Assembly: GCA_947652115.1 (NCBI GenBank)
Contig: OX393561.1
Span: forward strand, 31,498,698 to 31,562,697
Reading direction: 5' to 3'
Length of the DNA stretch: 64,000 nucleotides
Source of the DNA: Blastomussa wellsi
Lineage: Eukaryota; Cnidaria; Anthozoa; Scleractinia; Plerogyridae
Part shown: in pieces, positions 63,936-64,000 of the stretch
Layout of the letters: each line of letters opens with the position of its first letter
Numbering within the stretch: position 1 is the first letter of the stretch
Program-made: the position numbers and the translations under genes
Notes under the pieces: generated by a model
Told to the model about the DNA's origin: nothing
The model's database searches: none
The model's input: the letters and a program-made list of their open reading frames with translations, nothing else

Positions 63936-64000
63936 TCAATCATCCTTGGGGACCTTCCCTGATGACCATCATTTGGTTCTTGGTCATTTTGTCAGTCACA

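Overview
The window looks like nuclear DNA of a marine invertebrate, most likely an anthozoan cnidarian (stony coral). This is inferred from intron-rich genes of conserved animal families, AT-rich introns, abundant tRNA-derived SINEs, foldback MITEs, a Ngaro-type tyrosine-recombinase retrotransposon and CR1-like LINE debris. I ran no database search; gene identities rest on reading the conceptual translations against family motifs I know.

Layout. (1) 1-4474: no gene recognised, only decayed repeats. (2) 4475-16705, minus strand: a complete 13-exon alanine aminotransferase (ALT-A). It has a mitochondrial presequence in its main first exon and a second short upstream first exon that would give a form without the presequence. 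(3) 16706-20734: intergenic, holding a 1.65-kb non-autonomous DNA transposon whose long terminal inverted repeats are built of minisatellite. (4) 20735-49935, plus strand: a complete 16-exon HEATR3 (symportin, the importer of ribosomal proteins uL5 and uL18). Its introns carry a SINE split by two DNA transposons, a nearly intact 5.3-kb Ngaro element (25480-30818), a dead LINE (about 31535-34735), a TTAA-flanked element, several SINEs, a second LINE relic and an intronless, secreted PI-PLC-X-like gene on the opposite strand (39914-41620). (5) 49936-52025: convergent intergenic region. (6) 52026 to beyond 64000, minus strand: a second, diverged alanine aminotransferase (ALT-B), 5' end outside the window. 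It shares intron positions with ALT-A but lacks one intron, and one of its introns holds a 12-unit satellite grown from a TTAA-bounded palindromic unit.

How the genes relate. The two aminotransferases are paralogues on the same strand on either side of HEATR3. ALT-A keeps the usual ALT motifs. ALT-B keeps the PLP lysine and the Arg after the C-terminal glycine-rich loop but changes several conserved active-site-proximal motifs, which suggests altered specificity. HEATR3 has no obvious functional link to them.

Most promising leads: the ALT-A alternative first exon (predicted mitochondrial versus cytosolic forms); an array of about eleven 5-bp-stem hairpins at 25-nt period between the Ngaro RT and recombinase frames; the stepwise-growing satellite in ALT-B; a SINE used as landing site by two DNA transposons with readable target duplications; and a set of CAGGG-ended elements with 5-bp target duplications.
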